Positions 31,975 through 43,860 of a DNA stretch of 64,000 nt are shown here, one piece after another. The position numbers and the translations under genes are program-made. This DNA is from Zygnema cylindricum (taxonomy: Eukaryota > Streptophyta > Zygnematophyceae > Zygnematales > Zygnemataceae). How positions within the stretch are numbered: the stretch's first letter is position 1; the number at the start of each line of letters is the position of its first letter. Location: the NCBI GenBank assembly GCA_037447655.1, contig JBBHKE010002811.1, forward strand, positions 1-64,000, given 5' to 3'. Below the pieces are notes generated by a model. The model had not been told where the DNA came from. It was given only the letters and a program-made list of their open reading frames with translations, and did no database searches.

Positions 31975-34067
31975 GAGACCACCATAGCTCCTCAGAATGG
32001 GCAGCTCACACGCAACCCCTAGAATAACCCTGACCACTTTGTGTTTCAACAAGAATATCTACCACCTTGGCAAACTAAAACTCTTACCAACTTCACCCTT
32101 GTGAAGAGAAGACTCCTTTGAGTCCATAGCAAAAAGAATCTCTAAATTTGCTCCCCTGAGCAGTAAGTTATGAAGGGTCAAAGTTGACCTTTTGTATAAG
32201 AGCTTTATGGGAGAGAGGCCTATCAAATTTTTTAAGTCCTAAATCTTTCTTTAAACACTCTACTACTAAAGTACCGCAACAATCAAAATACGGCGTCGTA
32301 CAAAAAGGTATACGTGATGGAGTAGTTTATGTACGGCCATCTTATGGCATGTAGAAACTAATGGTTTTAAAGTATTTTCTAGGTCTGAATAGAAATAAAG
32401 AAGTCGAGGCAGTCTACCTCTAACTTCTCTCTCCAACTCTCAAACTTGTCGCAGTCACTGAGAAATTTGAGAGGAAGCTAGAGCCATGGCTACCAAGGCT
32501 ATCCTGAGGTTTACGGGAAATTTATACTAGTTTAGGGATTATTTACTAAAAGGTATATGCCGGCCACAGGATTTGATCCTGGTACTTGCCGGCCGACAGA
32601 TAGTAGATAGCCGGTAGCCTTAGCCGTTAGGTCTAGAAGTAGTCTTACGTAACATATAGTACGATATTAATTTAAACATTAATACGTAGGTTAAATCATT
32701 TAACTGTAACTGTGTACGGTATACATAGATCCGATAATGTATAAGTACGGAATATGGTACATGCACAAAATCAATACCGCGCATTTTATTTCGTAAGTGA
32801 AACGAATACCGCGCATGTATTTATTACGGCTACGATTAAATCAGATTCTAATCGGACGGCCGGAATTAGCGCCGAGATCGCGGAAAAAGATTTTGGCGGT
32901 TTGTGGACATTGCCACATCGGATGACGCGTGGCGAAATTACATTGGATCGTGGAATCTTCGGAGATTATGGCACTGAATCCGGATATGACATGTGTCGAC
33001 ATTTGGGACATGTCGTACAATGTTCGTACATAAAGTACACCGGCATATGTACTTTTGCGTACGGAACTGTATTCTGATTGGTTCCGTACATTAGTAGATA
33101 GAGTCTGTGAGAGAGATAGGACTTAGAAAAATTAGGAGATATGACCCTCTCTCCCAGAGAGCTTCTGTACAAAAGGTCAACTTTGACCCTTTATAGCTTA
33201 CTGCTCAGGGGAGCAAATTCAGAGATTCTTTTTGCTATCGACTCAGGGGAGTCTTGTCTTCACAAGGGTGAAGGTGGTCAGAGTTTTTGTCTGCCAGGGT
33301 GGCCGTGATTTTTGCTTAAACACAAAGGGGTCAGGATTATCCTAGAGGCTTCTTGGAAGCTATCCACTCTGAGGACTTATGGAGGTCTCAGAGTTTCATG
33401 GCATGGCCAAAATGTCGACGTTGCCATATCCGGATTCGTTCCCATATTTTATGGAGATGCCGCAAGCGAATGAGGTTGTGCCACATGTCACTTAAGGTGG
33501 CAGTGACCAAAAACCGTTAAAATGCTTATGCCGCGATCTCGACACCTATTGTGGTCGTTTGATCAAAACCTTCTTTAAACTCTAGCCGCGAAAAATAAAT
33601 GCGAGGTAATTGTTTTGCCGACAAAACAAATGCGCGGTACTTGTTTCGCGAAGTACCGTAAGGCGTATTTATACTATAACTGTGTCTATGTGTCAGAAGT
33701 TTATTCGCCCGGTGAAATTAATTTATTTATGTGTAAATATTTAACGAACTTTATATACCTGAGCACTGGTCCTAGGCTATATGACAAAGCCAACGAGTGT
33801 TGTTTGACTTTGACGGACGGTAAGAACCTCGATCAAATCATGGGTCTGTTAAGTAAGTTTTGGCAAACCTACCAAAAAATACTGCCTGTCTCTCTCTGTA
33901 GAGAGCATACGCAGCCATGGCTCTAGCTCCCTCTCTAACCTTTAATGACTGCGACAAGTGTGAGAGTTGAAGAGAGGAGTTAGAAGCAGACTGCCTCTGC
34001 TTATTTTTTGCATTTTATTTTACATGTTCAGACCTACAAAGTACTAAAAAAACCATTAATTTCTACA
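31975..34067 (-). repeat. Family A LTR (minus) split by a solo LTR
   Basis: Two pieces (31975-32349 and 33404-34067) of one minus-strand LTR. Leader hairpins are at 32092-32107 and 32112-32125, and the tRNA-like module at about 33770-33855 (plus strand). It ends TTTCTACA at 34067. The left end is cut by A3. Confidence 0.8.
32350..33398 (+). repeat. Solo LTR, family A, with TSD TGGCA
   Basis: 1049 bp, TGTAGAAACT to GAGTTTCA, flanked by perfect TGGCA duplicates (32345-32349 and 33399-33403). It has the CTTGTCGCAGTCACTGA box (32445-32461), tRNA-like module (32560-32635), six GTAC motifs (33015-33089) and hairpins GACTC-AGGG-GAGTC (33240-33253) and CTTCAC-AAGG-GTGAAG (33258-33273). It is the product of recombination between two LTRs. 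Confidence 0.92.
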
Positions 34068-34500
34068 GGATGCTCCTATGATGAGGTGTACCTCTTGATA
34101 TGTGTTATATGTAGGAGATGGGCATGTTCGAATAGCAATTAACAAGAAAAGGTTATTCCTCAGTCCACCATGGAGGATGAGTATATGGCCTCTTGTTTTG
34201 CTGTAAAATAATAGATGTGGGTCAAGTCTTTGCTTGGTGAACTAGGTCATCTTAAAAGTGGTATGCACAAAATCTTTTGTGATAATCAGGCATCCATTGC
34301 CATTGCTGCCCATCCCAAACACCACTTCAAAGCCAAACACATGGATATTAGACTGAACTTTGTGAGGGAGAAAGAAGAAAAAATAACACATAGTTAGATG
34401 GTAGGAGATATGATGACCAAACGTGTACCCTCTAGTAAATTAATTTTCTTTAGGGAGAAGTGTGGTCTTAAATTAAAAGGTGACTAAAAAGTAAGGGGAG
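34068..34500 (+). pseudogene. RNase H relic with polypurine tract
   Basis: Recognisable pieces are DAPM-RCTS, YVLYVGDG, MWVKSLLGELGHLKSGM and HFKAKHMDIRLNFVREK, ending before GTAAGGGGAG (34491-34500) and an LTR. Multiple stops. Confidence 0.8.
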
Positions 34501-35407
34501 TGTAAAAATTAATGGTTTTTGTTAGGTAATATCTAGGTTTTATCATTGTAATTGTTCACTTCTCTATTTTAGTTAGACTCTAAAGAGAGAGAGAGACACG
34601 CCATGGCTGTAGCCTTATTTTAGAAGGCGGCAGATTGAAGTGAGGACATTTTTTACCAAAATGTTAGCCTTGCCCAGATTTGAACCTAGGTCCTTTGAAT
34701 TCTATAATAATTTGCCGACTTATCCATCGTGAAAGAAGAGATGCACTTGTCACGTTTGATAAATACTTAAATTATGACTCAACGGCTAATTCACACCAAA
34801 CTGGCTACGAGGCGCCAGTGAAACAATTCATCCACAGACGAGAATCCGAACCGTGTAAATACATTTGATGATGGCCGTTGTCGCAGCCGCCACCCAGAAT
34901 GAGCTTTTGGCGGCCTTTGGAGATAGCGTCACGTGATGCATGTGGCGCCATATTATTGGATATTGAAGAAGATGGGAGGAGGAACCATGGCTCCCGATTT
35001 GACAAGCGTCAGCTTGAAAGACATGTCGTACAATGGCCGTACAATAAGTACATCAGCCACTAAATCTCTTGTACTATATAGTGTTATTGTTAGACTACGG
35101 TTTAGTAGTAGGTAGCCTTGAGTAGGTAGACCATGACTTAGTGAAATTTAGGTACCTCTCTCTAAATGAGCTTGTAACTATAAAGGTCATCTTTGACCAG
35201 CCGGAACTTATTGCTCAAGGTAGCAGATTTAGTGATTATTTTTGCGTTAGGCTCGAAGAGTCGAGTCTTCACAGAGGTGAAGGTGGTCCAATTACTTGTG
35301 TGCTTCGGTTGCACTTATTCAGTGGAAAAGTCAAAAGGGCAAATTTTATCCTAGAGGCTTCATATTAGTTGGATACTTTGTGGGCCAATGGAGGTCAGAG
35401 AATTACA
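34501..35407 (+). repeat. Family A LTR following the RNase H relic
   Basis: 907 bp from TGTAAAAATT to GAATTACA. The tRNA-like module (34666-34735, minus) has GGTTCAAATCT, the copy closest to a real tRNA T arm. Leader hairpin 2 is CTTCAC-AGAG-GTGAAG (35267-35282). Confidence 0.85.
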
Positions 35408-35874
35408 ATGTCAGTTATGGTGATATTTCTATTAGAAGATCTACGTCGAGGTATATTTTGAATATTGGGGAGGGTGCTTACTATTAAAATAGCAAGCAAC
35501 AAATATTCATTCTTAGTCTAGAATTGGGGCTAAATATATGGCAGCTTGTGCAACAGTAAAAGAGTTGATGTGGGTGAAAAGTTTGCTTAAATAATTAAAA
35601 TTTATATAGAGTGGATAAAAAAATGTCTTCTGTGATAATCAGGCTGCTATCGCTATTGCAACCAATCTCAAACACCACTTTAAAGCAAAACACGTGGATA
35701 TTAAGCTAAGCTTCGTTAGAGAGAAAGTAGAAAATAAAATTTTCAAATTGATGTACAAACTAGATGGGCAGATGATAGCGGATATGATGACTAATTGTGT
35801 CCTGTCGCCTTAAGTCATTCATTGCACAACAAAGTGTCGAATAGAATTCAAAAATGGCTAGGAATTAACGAGAA
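35408..35874 (+). pseudogene. Second RNase H relic
   Basis: YGDISIRRSTSRYILNIGEG (35417-35480), then broken matches to ELMWVKSLL, CDNQAAIAIA and KHHFKAKHVDI. Its polypurine tract is eroded before the LTR start at 35875. Confidence 0.75.
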
Positions 35875-36200
35875 TGTTGAAAATAAGAAAGATATAATTC
35901 CTACCTTACTTGTAGTTTTTAAAGCTAAGACAGGATAAAAGCTGCAGAGGAAGGAAAGCCATGGCTGTCTATAACAACCAACACTAAAGGTAAAAGAGAA
36001 AGAATGGGTCACACCGAAAAAGTGACCCGACCTAGATTTGATCTTGGGTCTACGGTATTCAACAAAGCAATTCGCCTTATCCGCTAATGCATTATATAAG
36101 TAATGTTCATCTAGGGTTTCATAAATACTTAGCACTTGTTGCAAAACTACACTTCATTTGACGACGGAGATTGAACCGATCGAGGACCACGGCCGTAAAG
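35875..36200 (+). repeat. Family A LTR start fragment
   Basis: Starts TGTTGAAAATAAG and holds AAGCCATGGCT, a GGGTCAC/GTGACCC hairpin (36006-36028) and the tRNA-like module (36025-36095, minus, with GCGGATAAGGCG). It is cut at 36200 by the A4 LTR. Confidence 0.75.
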
Positions 36201-37131
36201 TGTTGAAAAATATATTTTCTATTTTCTGTCTTTTGTTAGTCTGTCTATAAAGGTTATTTATTTCTCACACTTGTCATAGTCACTGAGGAATCAAAGAGAG
36301 CCATGGCTACCTTAAGCAGTAAGGAAGACGAACAAAATAAAAGAGCAGGAGGCATAGGTCTTTGCAAAATTGAAGCGCCGAGAACAAGACTTGATCCTAT
36401 GACCTACGAAGTGAAACCATATGGCGTAGACATACGCGTTATCCATTAGGTCTTATTGAATCGTTAGATGTATTGGGTGTGTTTCTTATTTAAACACGGT
36501 ACCAATCTACATACTCCATTTCGCGAATTACGAAATAAAACAACTTTGAATTTAAACGGACGGGATTAAATTCTTACTTCCAATCAGACGGCACACAGTG
36601 AAGCCGAAGAACTAGAGTGGTCATTTGACGGTTTGTGAGCCAAAAGCGGCGGATGACACGTGGAATGCCATAATTCGACAACGAATATTACGGAGGGAGC
36701 AACTATGGCTCAAGAACTGACTCACGTCAGCGAAGCGCCCATGCCGTACTATGGTCTTAGAAGAAGTAGAGCGGTACATGTACCTATTTGTACCTTACAG
36801 GCCTTTGTTTGGCTAGGTACACTAGTAGTAGGTTCAAAAAAAATGCTTAAGACTCAGAAAATTTTAGGTTGTCGCCTCTCTCCCAAAGTGCATCTATATT
36901 TATACGCAATCTTTGGCCTAACATAACTTAATACTCAGGTGAGCAATTTCACTGATTCTTTTGCTGCGAACTCATGGGAGTCCACGCTACATAGGGATGT
37001 AGTCAGTTAGAGATTTTTTTTGCATGCCTGGGTGGCACTTATTTATTGCTAAAGTTAAAAGTGCAAATATTATCTTAGAGGCTTCATATAAGCTGGACAT
37101 TCTGTGGACCAATGGAGGTCACAGAATTACA
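36201..37131 (+). repeat. A4 5' LTR
   Basis: 931 bp, TGTTGAAAAAT to GAATTACA. The tRNA-like module at 36375-36455 (minus) is the clearest tRNA-Arg match in the window, with D arm CCTAATGGATAACGC and anticodon-like TCTACGCC (ACG at 36425-36427). Leader hairpin 2 is CTACAT-AGGG-ATGTAG (36987-37002). Confidence 0.85.
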
Positions 37132-38065
37132 GGTTATGAACCCACTCTCCAGTGTTCCTATTTTCAATGAAACAGGGTTGATATACTGGGACACCATGAT
37201 AAATTGTGCATTGTTTGAAAAACGGCTATGGAGCGTTGTGAGTGGTCGTGTGCGTCGGCTAATTGCAAAATTAGGAGTTCCACCAAGGTTTAGAGGATCT
37301 CGATTAAAAAGAGGATCTGCGGAGGCAAAGGTGGTATAGGATGTTAGGGAAAGCATTGTGTCGGAAAAAAAAGAAGGAGAAGGGGGAGAAGAAATTCACA
37401 CTGGTGGCTATAAGATCAATTCTGGTAGATGTTCAAAAAACCAAGGCAAATGATACTGAAATTTGGGATTTCTACAACACCGTGGCGACTCATTTTATTC
37501 TCGGGTGTCTCACTGAAGTAGTTGCTACACCTCAACTTCATGTGGACAGAGCGGACGAGTTGTAGGAGGCTTTTGTCAACATTTACAAAAGTGGTACAAT
37601 TCAACAACAACAGCTGGCAGATCAAGAGGTAAAAGCATATGTGTACGAAAGGGGGAAGATGTTAAACTTTTGAAATGATTTGGTGGGGTTATTTATGGAG
37701 TTAGAGAATAGAGGAAATATAGAGTATAAGAAAAAAAAGGTGAATACTTTGTTGATGAAACTCCTAGATGATTATAAAAATATTTTTAGCAGGGTTCAAG
37801 ATATACCAAATCATCGATGGATGTGGAACTCCGTTGTAGGGATGATTTGAGTTTGAGGAAGCACAATTAAGATTTGGAGAGGAGGAAAGAGCGTTTAAGC
37901 ATTGGTTGTTGGAACTAACTAGGGGGACAAGGATTCCAAGAAACCTTATGGAAAATTTGTGTGCAAGAGGAATAGGATGTTGAAGAATGAGTTTAATGTA
38001 TACTGATTTCTTTAACATTGATATGCCTCAACAGATCACAACAATACATGAAGAAATTCAGACTG
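37112..38065 (+). pseudogene. A4 gag (partial, broken)
   Basis: Starts MEVTELQVMNPLSSVPIF in the LTR, then LIYWDTMINCALFEKRLWSVV. After a stop near 37337 there is WDFYNTVATHFILGCLT and, in other frames, VYERGKMLNF and LLMKLLDDYKNI. The primer-binding site (37132-37146, GGTTATGAACCCACT) has drifted. No zinc knuckle remains. Confidence 0.85.
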
Positions 38066-38070
38066 AGAGT

Positions 38071-39121
38071 TGTTGTCCATAGCCTATTTTAGCCATGGAT
38101 ACTCACAAAAACACCCACAAACTACCTCAAAACCAACCGTGTTTCAGACAGCACAAATAAATCCACAATTAACAAAATCACCTCAAACTGCATTAATTTG
38201 CAGTATATCATAGACAATCCAAACTCCCAAAGTAAAAACTAAATCCAACAAGGAATCTAGAAGATATAGGCTCCAGAGTTTCCCAAAAACAGCTGATAGC
38301 TTCTCAAACTAACCAGGTAGACTTCTCACAGAATTCTATGGAGATAAGAGAACAGACTGAAACTACACACTTAAATAGTTTCATAATTATTATATCTTCA
38401 AAAAGTTCCACATTAAAAAATCAATCAGAGTGATCACACTAACATGTCAAAATTGTAGAAGGAGAGTTTGCCATATTTTGATTAACTTAGCTGTGATACT
38501 CAAAATAATCTAAGTCCTACAAGTTATACTCAGTGAGTTCACTACTGATTCTACAGAGGCATACCAACCGTACGGTTTCTACCATCTACCTAAACTATTG
38601 TGAGTATACCCGAATAATTCGAGGTATGTCAAAGTGAACAAAACTACACTAGTAAATTAATTAGCAAAAAGACAAACCTCTATTGTACAGAATATTTACA
38701 CCGACACCTTTGCAAAATCCGCATACTAGGCGTCAACTTGCTTAGTTAATTTAGATCTTCTTATGAATCTTCGTATGCCGACTTGATTTAAACCAATCTC
38801 TGTTGCGTTGTCCCGTACCAGATCATATCTATAATAACCGCAGCTGCATCGTCTTGTCTGTGTTGGAGAAGCGCTGTACCGGCGTCGCATATTTCAACAT
38901 TTCTTTCATTCCACATCGGATCGCTTCACGATTCGCCGTCCATTTCTGAATGCTTATTCATGCCACTAACCGAGTCCTTTAAGTCACTTTAGTTTTATCC
39001 GTACGTTCGCTCCTCCAATCCGTGAATCTATTTGAACCTCCACATTAAATTTCATTACGCATGAACTGTCGCAAGCGCAAGAAATGTCGCGTACGCATGA
39101 AACAAACTTTTCAAAACAACA
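38071..39121 (-). repeat. Element E 3' LTR
   Basis: 1051 bp, minus strand TGTTGTTTTG to GGACAACA. It contains CGCAGCTGC-type words near 38840. The tract CGGTGGAG lies outside (39122-39129). A second polypurine-like tract with an LTR-like start (CTTTAAGGGAGTGTTGAA) occurs at 39350-39368, suggesting an older LTR boundary. Confidence 0.75.
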
Positions 39122-40880
39122 CTCCACCGAAAATTTAGTTTCGTGCACCCAGAATGCAATATGCAGCGTGAACTACTACGTTGCTATGCTGCGCCAGTTT
39201 GACATCGCAGCCTAGTGTGAATACAATATGCATCGTGTACTGCAATGCTGCCATGCTGCGCTAGTTTGACATCGTAGCCCTAGCTGTTGCTCGATTCTAC
39301 CCTCAACTTCAGATCACATCCTCATCTACTGAGAACTAAAGCTTTCAAATTCAACACTCCCTTAAAGCATTAGACTCAGTACTCCACTCTGTCTGTGGAT
39401 CTTTCCACTCTCATGGAGGTACATACAAAAGCAATGACGTAAAAATTATTTAGAGATCGACGATTTTCTTTCGCAACCTCTACACTCAACATTGAAACAC
39501 TTAGAACAACACATCACCACTATATCTGTTGACGTTGCCACTGCTCCTACTCCTTCTTGCCATTTCCCAACCTTCGGTTTTTTGAAAACTGCCCCCTTTC
39601 AAAATTCGTCCTGTAACAACTCCCCCTTTGCTTTAAACACTAAACTGTCCTTTCGCTAATGTTATAACACCTCTCTAGTAACTTCGTCTTCCAAACCCGT
39701 ATTCGTCACTTAGCCATGTTATCAAATTTGTCGAAAAGCTATCTCCTACACAATTTCATAAAACAGTCGCTGCACCTTCTCCTCTATTAAATAATTCCAC
39801 GCCTTCCACTTCTTTTTATTTATGTTACTGAAGTTAGTGCACCGAATTCTCTTAAAGGTTCCTGAAAAGTGGCTCACGTCCCTCCATTTTCCCGTCACAC
39901 ATCCTCTCAACGTAGCCGGTTGCCTTCTTCGGTGTGATCGATTTTGTAACATGTTTTTTTCTCCAACTTTTTTTTCCGCTATCTGTACCTTTTTTTTGTT
40001 TTCTTGTGACTTCTTGTGCTATTCATAGACTTTGTAGTTTTTCCATGGTTTGCCTTCCTATTACCTCCAAAAAGTGTGGTTTTTCTCACAAATTTTTGGT
40101 CATTTTCCATAAATCTGCCACTTCCCTTAAGCGTATGCATTCTTATTGTATTCATTTTGATTCCCTTTCCATTTAGTTTTTCTTTCCTCTTCCTAGTATT
40201 CTTTCTTATTTTCCATATTCCTCCAAATTTATGACCTTTCCCGCTCTCATAAACCTCCTTTCTTAGCCTCATTTTCTTAATAGTTTCTTCCGGTGTTTCA
40301 CTGAGTTCAATAATTTTTAATTCAGCACTATTTGCCACTTCTGATGTTAGTTCCCCATTTTGTGTGAATTCACTATTTTCTATCTCATTATTTTCTCTTA
40401 TCTTTTCTCTAAGTTATGTTTTCAATTCAGTGTTCTCTATATCTAAAGATTATAATTCAGCCAATTTTAAATTTACTTTTTTGGCTCCCTTTTCTTTAAG
40501 AATCTCTTCTCCTTGTAAAACATTCTCACACACCAATTTAGTACGAAAAGGAGGCACACAAGCCGAGTCTTTTTCACTCTCTTCTCTCTACTCACTATCT
40601 TTGGTGAAAATAATTATTCTAGTCTTTTCCATTTCTATCTGCCCATCACTTCTTTCAACTTTTCTTATTTTAGTTACCTCTTCTTTTAATGAGTTTGTGT
40701 CACTCACCAATCTGTCTTAGCAAATATTCATCGCAACCGAATCCATTTCTGTCACCTCTTTCTCCTCATTCCGAACAACATGGAAGGCCGGTAAGTAAGT
40801 AAATTCGTCAACAAAAGGTGTATGCCTTTTGTCATCGGTAGAGTTTTGTCTCTAACTCACTAAAGCATTTGATTCACTTC
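39122..40880 (-). pseudogene. Element E charged C-terminal region
   Basis: The longest open piece (39979-40338) encodes about 119 residues rich in Lys, Arg and Glu (ELSETPEETIKKMRLRKEVY, KNTRKRKEKLNGKG). Upstream pieces are similar (EVTKIRKVERSDGQIEMEKT). No copia enzyme motif is visible. The position matches the charged tail of the A1 ORF, but I see no clear residue match. Nearer the 3' LTR are ATGCTGCCATGCTGCGC words like those at 2160-2240. Confidence 0.5.
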
Positions 40881-41659
40881 TTGTTAAGGGTTGAACTAGG
40901 TTGTTGTCCCATCTATCTTTGAAGTTCCCTTTAACACGTGCACTTTATATGACGGACATACCCTGATGCTATGTCCTAAATCATTACAATAAAAACAATT
41001 CTTTGGTTGATCACCTAACTCACTATTACTTTTAATTTTCTGAAACTGAAACTTAGATTCCTTTATATTCCTCTCACTTGATAAGACCTTTCTATTAGCC
41101 TCTTCATCTATAACAACTCGTCTAGCTACAGTTAAGTTCCAATCCTTTTTATCAATTAAAGTCAATCGATCTAATGCACTCTTATATTCTTTAGGTAGGC
41201 TTCTCATTGACAAGAAAGATTGTTGAGCATCTGTAAAGTTTCCACTTGCCAAATAATTTTCTACACATACTACTTATAAGTCAATACTGTGTTTCTCCAT
41301 ACTGCCTCATACATACTTGTATTCAACTATTTTGGTAACACTACTAAGCCAATGATATAAAGTCGTCTTTGCATACATACATTCTTAGTACTTCTATAAT
41401 TCATCTGCCTTTTTCAAACTTATGTATGTCATTACAAAATTCTCAGTCAAAGAGTTCTTGATAACCTTTAGAGGCTATTGATTTTCTTTCTCCATCCATT
41501 TGTAGTTTCAGCCAAAGTACCATCCACCACATCCATTAGCTCCATCATCTCAAAGTAGCTTTCATGCACACTCTTGCAGTAGTGATATTTAGATCTATCG
41601 AATATGGGTAGCCATGGGCGTGGGCCCATAACCTCTTGTCCATAGCCTATTTCAGCCAT
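40881..41659 (-). pseudogene. Element E gag
   Basis: Start at 41659 inside the LTR: MAEIGYGQEVMGPRPWLPIF, then YHYCKSVHESYFEMMELMDV. After stops, 40896-41252 has MRSLPKEYKSALDRLTLIDK and a complete zinc knuckle CFYCNDLGHSIRVC. The primer-binding site (41619-41633, minus) is GGTTATGGGCCCACG, one base from consensus. Confidence 0.85.
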
Positions 41660-42676
41660 GGATACTCATAGAAACACCCACAGACTACCTCAAAACCAAT
41701 TGTGTTTCAGACGGCATAGATTACTCCACAATAAACGAAATCACCACAAACTGTATTAATATGTAGTATATTATAGACAATCCAAAGTCCCAAAGTTATA
41801 ACTAAATCCAACAAGGAATCTAGAAGATATAAGCTCCAGAGTTTCCCAAAAACAATTGACAACTTCTCAAACTTACCAGGTAGACTTCTCACAGAATTCT
41901 ATGGAGATAACAGAACAGAGTGAAACTACACACTTAAATAGTTTCCAAATCGTAGAATATCTTCACAAAGTTTCACATCAAAAAATCAATCATAGGGATC
42001 ACACTAACACGTCAAAGTTGCAAAAAAGCAGTTTGCCATGTCTTTGATTAACTTAGCCGTGATACTCAAAATAATTGAAGTCCTACAAGTTATACTCAGA
42101 GAGTTCACTACTGATTGTACGGAGGCATACCAGCCGTACGGTTCTACCTTAACTATTGTGAGTATACCCGAATAATTCGAGGTATGTCAAAGTGAACAAA
42201 ACTACACTAATAAATAAATTAGCAAAAAGACAAACCTCTGTTGTACAAAATATTTACATCGATACCTCCGCAAAATCCGCATACTAGGCGTCAACTTGCT
42301 TAGTAACTTTAGATCTTCTTATGAATCTTCGTCCACCGACTTGATTGATACCAATCGCAGTTGCGTTGTTCCGTACCAAATCATATCCAAAATAACCGCA
42401 GCTGCGTGGTCTTATCTGGTTTGTAGCTGCGCCGTACCGGCGACGTATATTTCAAAATTTCGTTCATTCCACATCGGATCGTTTTGCGATCCGCCGTCCA
42501 TTTCTCAATTTTTATTCACGCCAATCACCAATCCCTTACGTCACTTTAATTTTATCCGTATGTTTGCTCCCCAATCTGTGAATCTATTCGAACATCCACA
42601 TTAACTTTCAATACGCACGAACTGCCGTAGGAGCATAAAATGTCACGTATTCACGAAATAAATTTTCAAAACAACA
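41634..42676 (-). repeat. Element E 5' LTR
   Basis: 1043 bp partner of 38071-39121, with CGCAGTTGCG and CGCAGCTGCG words near 42357 and 42400. Confidence 0.82.
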
Positions 42677-42681
42677 AGAGT

Positions 42682-43860
42682 GAGCTACTTGGGGATTCAC
42701 AGTTTCCATCTCACCACGAGAAAATGGAGGAAGAGAGATCAGAGCCAATATCTATAGACAGAAGAGCACGTGATAACAGTCAAAAGAATCCGAGACTTCC
42801 CTCCATCCCACCTTCAAAATTCAAAAGAGAAGAAAAGAGCAGCAAAAGACTAGAAGAAAAACAAACATTCTACAAGGAAACAAAATTGTCACATCATGAT
42901 GAGCCTCAAACTTATTTAGAGGTGGTGAATAGTCCAAAAAAAGACAGATAGACCAGGGCTATCAATGATCAAATGGCTTCCATTATGGAAGCCAATGCAC
43001 GGGATTTAGTGGACTGTCCTCCATACAAAAAGCTAATTGGGTGCAAATTGTTGTTTAAGTTGAAACTGAACCCTGATAATACCATTGAGAGGTACAAAGC
43101 TAGATTGGTATCAAAGGGTTTTACCCAAAAAGAGGGGATTGACTATGAAAAGACCTTTGCACCTGTTATATGTTTCCCCTCAGTAAGGATTCTCTTTAGT
43201 CTAGCGGCAGCAGAAAACATGAAGATCCGTGAGATGGACATTAAATCGGCCTTCCTCAATGGTGAGTTAGAAAAAGAAATTTTTATGAGACAACCGAAAT
43301 GCTTTGTGGAAAAAGGCGACGAGAGTTAAGTCTGCAGACTGATTAAGTCTTTGTATAGACTCAAGCAGGCTCTCAGGCAATGGAATAAGAAATTGGATGA
43401 TTTCTAACCAATCAAGGTTATGTCAAATTAGTCCTGACCACTCTATTTAAATGTTTGAGGATGAGGATGGAATTATTTTAATTGTCATCTATGTGGATGA
43501 CTTGTTGGTACTAAGTAAGCCAATGGAAAAGATAAATAAGCTTAGAAAGATTTGAGAAGCATACTTGATATAGAGGACTTTGGGGAGGGTAGATATATTC
43601 TAGGAATTCAAACTGGAAAGAGATAGAGAGAAAAGATTAATCAGATTAACTCAAAAAGAGGCCATTAGAAATATGTTAGAAAAATTCAAGATAGATAAAG
43701 TAAACAGGTGTACCACTCCCATGGACTTGAAGAAAGTAAGTGATAGGAGTGTAGAAGGAGGTGTAATCATTTTCGATGAAGTAATGAGCTTAGAAGGGAG
43801 ACCTTTTTTGAAGTCTATACCTTTAAGACAGGTCGTGGGAAGTCTGATATATTTTATAGT
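42682..43860 (+). pseudogene. A4 linker, reverse transcriptase and RNase H start
   Basis: Linker NPRLPSIPPSKFKREE at 42640-42951. Reverse transcriptase at 42973-43329 ([36 protein letters not shown]), then in broken frames YRLKQALRQW and YVDDLLVL near 43491-43515. ORF 43673-43912 carries CTTPMDLKKVSDRSVEGG and RQVVGSLIYF, then enters the A5 LTR at 43861. RNase H beyond that point is missing. Confidence 0.87.

Larger units (their letters stand above)
38071..42676 (-). mobile_element. Element E: gag-only copia element
   Basis: 4606 bp, LTRs 38071-39121 and 41634-42676, perfect target duplication AGAGT (38066-38070 and 42677-42681). The internal 2.5 kb has gag next to the 5' LTR and then a lysine/glutamate-rich region. 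I find no protease, integrase, reverse transcriptase or RNase H. Stops now interrupt the frames. Confidence 0.85.
36201..43860 (+). mobile_element. Element A4: copia relic interrupted by element E
   Basis: 5' LTR 36201-37131, partial gag to 38070, E insertion 38071-42676, then linker, reverse transcriptase and the start of RNase H to 43860, where A5 begins. Without E, the sequence runs from gag into the integrase-RT linker, so zinc knuckle, protease and integrase were deleted before E arrived. Confidence 0.8.

Noticed and set aside
36375-36455. Functional tRNA-Arg gene
   Set aside because: The D arm and an ACG anticodon are visible, but no clear acceptor stem pairs and the distance to the T arm is longer than normal. 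The module also lies inside an LTR in every copy.
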